Origin: Varroa destructor
Lineage: Eukaryota > Arthropoda > Arachnida > Mesostigmata > Varroidae
Length of the DNA: 64,000 nt
Direction of reading: 5' to 3'
Assembly: GCF_002443255.2 (NCBI RefSeq)
Contig: NW_019211456.1
Location: forward strand, 12,732,229-12,796,228
Shown: positions 61,589 to 64,000 of the stretch, piece by piece
How the letters are laid out: the number at the start of each line of letters is the position of its first letter
How positions within the stretch are numbered: the stretch's first letter is position 1
Notes under the pieces: model-generated
Databases searched by the model: none
Told to the model about the DNA's origin: nothing
Seen by the model: the letters and a program-made list of their open reading frames with translations, nothing else
Made by a program: the position numbers and the translations under genes

Positions 61589-61783
61589 TTATCCCAATAT
61601 GGTGCCACTCTTATCGATGCAGTGGCGAACTCGGCGTGCCTTGACCGGAACGAATCTGAGAGAACGCGCGTGCAGCCGGACTCGAGTATAGCTGCATTCG
61701 CACTCTTCTCCGTCGACCATGCACCGTGAAATGAGCCCTTGACCACAACGTTGGCGACACTGTTCAATGTTGTAAGCCGAACA
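61589..61783 (-). pseudogene. Defensin-like cysteine motif, upstream stops in frame
   Basis: On the minus strand, from TGT at 61783 to TAA at 61589-61591, the frame has cysteines spaced C-x7-C-x3-C-x7-C-x6-C-x-C. That resembles the C-x3-C plus C-x-C pattern of arthropod CS-alpha-beta defensins; the core reads QCRQRCGQGLISRC. A basic tail of about 35 residues with one more cysteine follows. Two TAA codons stand immediately upstream of the first cysteine in the same frame. The nearest good acceptor (AATTTCAG, exon from 61792) opens directly onto them, so no complete peptide can be read. Another minus frame (61582-61824) overlaps it. It may be a broken gene, or a chance pattern in a GC-rich patch. 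Confidence 0.25.
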
Positions 61784-61824
61784 TTATTATTGCTGAAATT
61801 AAATGACGCAGTAAAGACATGCAT

Positions 61825-62544
61825 CTATGTAATGTCTTTTATCCGTGATCAGCTTTTGGAGTTGCGGTCAAGCCCACAGATTACCATTCGCTAATGTAGA
61901 AAACATGCTAATAACAATAACTAAATTGTCCTTGCGAATACGGATCAGTACGCAAGGTCCATTTATTACACAATGTAAAATGTTTTATAATGGTAAACGT
62001 TTCAAGTTACTATCTTGGTCTTCCATTCTTCTATATTCTGTCTGTTCCTAATAGCCAATCACACATTGTATTTTGTATCTCATCATCATCATTAATAGTA
62101 TTACTATTAATTATTGTTAAAGTGAGTCAGTAAAAAATGCATGAAGAGATATTTCGAAAGAAGAATCTATTGCAGTGCGATGTCACGAAATTTTCAAAAG
62201 CATATTCTGGGTTATATGCACGAAATTTCAGTCAATTATTCTGTTATTCAACAAAGGTCAAGCAAACTGCAAGAGGCAATATCCAAACAGACCTGGATTA
62301 CTCAATAGAATATGAGGACGATCTATAAAGGTAGAAATGTGGTAGCGTTCTAGTTCTATACGCCACACGCTTATGTCGAACAGTATTAGAAAAAAGACGC
62401 TGTCGCAAGTATCAGCTAGTGGACAAATTGGATGCAGTTGCTATTGTCATCTATTATTTTTTACTCCTTGGCTGCCTGCTCACCGTCTATAATATGGAGA
62501 GGACGGTAAAAGTCAATTCCATGGGAGACAGGATGGCCTGTTAG
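61825..62544. other. No recognised gene
   Basis: AT-rich spacer. Open plus-strand frames at 61845-62051 and 62137-62328 have no recognisable domain, signal peptide or splice pattern. Confidence 0.4.
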
Positions 62545-63191
62545 CTACGTATTTCGTTCAATTAATGTGCTTGCTATCGGTGCAGCAGGTAAGCCCGGAG
62601 TCCTCCGAGGAATTGTATTGAGCACTGTCGTTCGTATTCCGCTTGGGGTCGCTTCCTGGTCTGACCAACGCCCTCTACGGGTTGTACTTGCTTGGAGTAT
62701 ATTGATGTCCGTAGAAATAATGTTACTCTCCTGAAACATCGTTGAAATCTTCGATATCGATGTACCTTTGTTTTAAACCTACTGTCTCTATCTCTAGAGT
62801 TGTAACTTCTTCGTTCATATTTGTAAGATCCACATTTCTTGGAGGTGTTTCATTTCTTTGCAAGGTAAAATCTTCCTCCTGACTTGCAACATTCCGAGTT
62901 CGGTTTTCGGTGGTCCATTGCCCTAAAGCTGTAACTCTTCTTCCGCGTGGCGTTGTTCTGTACTCGTTGCCTGTGTGACAGTGCTTTGGGTAATAGTCGT
63001 TTCAACAGGATTCTCCACTGCAGACGCGTTTGTAGCCGAGGATTTCAGTTCTTCCTGCGAAGCTTGTTGTGCTGTTGGCAACGAAACATCATTTATCCTT
63101 TGTGGATTTCTCACGTTCTTTCTAAGTTCTCTTGAGCTCGCGTCAGAACTCCAACGCATATAAACGCTACAATTGCGCGATACAACGTCAT
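62545..63191 (-). CDS. Unresolved locus: signal-peptide exon plus Ser/Thr-rich frames
   Basis: ATG at 63191 opens MTLYRAIVAFICVGVLTRAQ, a clear signal peptide, and AAC|GTGAGA at 63115 is a good donor. Downstream on the same strand, coding-like frames succeed one another. Frame 63159-62923 has a Ser/Thr/Gln-rich stretch (VETTITQSTVTQATSTEQ). A second frame over about 62990-62725 has ENRTRNVASQEEDFTLQRNE and ends DFNDVSGE. Frame 62739-62545 is in register with the first, behind an acceptor GATGTTTCAG at 62731, and is Thr/Pro/Arg-rich. I could not find a splice plan joining the signal peptide to any of these in phase. Possibilities are a secreted mucin-like protein with introns I misplaced, or a copy with frameshifts. 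Confidence 0.3.
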
Positions 63192-64000
63192 TTCGTACAT
63201 ATAATTAGCTGTTTCCTGTTTTGAGCCAAACAAAAACTCTTAGTTTTTCGGTTGTCTCAATCTTTCCGCAAAGCAACGAAGGAAAAAATGCTGTCGCGGT
63301 TGCTTTCCATGAACATGAATAACTACTAACCTTAGTCTTACTGTACTCGTACTGCACACCTTAACGCAATGTTACCAGCTGGACAGTGCCTGGTGAGTCC
63401 TAGGTTGTTGACCTTGTGGTGGTGGTAAGTGCTAATGAAGTCGACGACGGTAAATCCACAAAAGTGCTCACCTCTCGTTTCAGGGTTGTAGTTGTACACT
63501 GCAAAATGACTTGCTAGTCACCTTTTATTATCTATCCTTTACAGGATTGAGAGTCACGCGTTGGAGATAGCACCCAGCAGTAGCATTAGCCCAACTGAAA
63601 GGCAATGAAAGCAACGCCACCCAGCGGACCAGACCCAGCATGAAATAGAGTGAGGTCTTTTGGCGAGCCGGCACTATCCATGTCGGGTCACGTCTTACTT
63701 CTTGATACCATATATGCTTTAATGTCCGTTTATGGGGCGCAGTAGTACACAGTGGACACCATAGGCGAAAGTATTGCGGTAGAGTCGAGTCTGTTAAGAA
63801 CGTACCGTATGCGTACGGTAGCGCACCGTTTGCGAAAGAGTGTCAGCTGGGGAGTGGCTATAAAGCGATGTCTAGTGATCTGACGGCGGTTTTTTTTGCC
63901 AGATTGATAAAGTAACGAGAAGGCTATTTGACTGTTGATCGTTGTGCCTGTCGCGGTCGCTAATTGATCGATGGTTCTTATATGGCTTACTGTAGAAGCT
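63192..64000. other. No recognised gene at right edge
   Basis: Somewhat more GC-rich than average and should contain the promoter of the 63.2 kb signal-peptide exon. CGTACCGTATGCGTACGGTAGCG near 63800 holds imperfect inverted CGTACGGT units. No coding exon is supported. Confidence 0.4.

Noticed and set aside
1..64000. tRNA, rRNA, CRISPR, transposase or reverse-transcriptase genes
   Set aside because: I looked for cloverleaf B-box sequences, repeat-spacer arrays and the usual transposase or reverse-transcriptase motifs by eye and saw none I could defend. A tRNAscan or RepeatMasker run could still find some.

Overview
This is a window of an animal nuclear genome, not a bacterial or viral one. 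The evidence is a set of short coding exons joined by GT-AG introns, several AATAAA polyadenylation signals, abundant microsatellites and long AT-rich intergenic stretches. The identifiable genes (cyclin H, a lin-52 family protein, a JMJD7-type JmjC protein, a MICOS subunit, a YEATS-domain protein) are metazoan housekeeping genes with introns of roughly 80 to 1,900 bases. An arthropod, perhaps a mite or tick, fits the gene structure, but that placement is inference; the sequence carries no decisive marker.

Layout. Bases 1 to about 24,000 are gene-poor. They hold microsatellites, a strong 51-base hairpin at 1.35 kb, and scattered plus-strand exon-like pieces that by eye resemble parts of nuclear receptors. 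One set (5.7, 9.0, 14.1, 16.1 and 16.9 kb) runs in the right order from a DNA-binding-domain-like piece to an apparent C-terminal helix. A second, weaker set lies at 20.0 to 23.5 kb. A CpG-rich patch sits at 24.6 to 25.2 kb. A minus-strand YEATS-domain gene with an AT-hook tail lies at 27.2 to 28.7 kb. Immediately beyond its first recognised exon is an inverted partial copy of that exon (29.03 to 29.14 kb), with a hairpin between the two. The JMJD7-like gene (minus, five exons) occupies 34.0 to 36.4 kb.

The 39.7 to 51.2 kb part is the best supported. It has lin-52 (minus, two exons), then cyclin H (plus, seven exons) transcribed away from it, then a MIC26/MIC27-type mitochondrial cristae protein (plus, seven exons including 15-base and 9-base coding exons). 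The last 8 kb contains a short plus-strand ORF, a three-exon minus-strand gene for a secreted cysteine-rich protein (57.3 to 58.6 kb), possible membrane-protein exons (60.0 to 61.1 kb), a defensin-like cysteine pattern blocked upstream by stops (61.6 to 61.8 kb), and an unresolved minus-strand locus with a signal-peptide exon (62.5 to 63.2 kb).

The genes do not form one pathway. Cyclin H (CAK/TFIIH), lin-52 (DREAM/MuvB) and the YEATS protein (chromatin reader) all act in transcription and cell-cycle control, but their proximity is probably chance. All exon models were read by eye from frames, splice sites and recalled family features; no database search was run.
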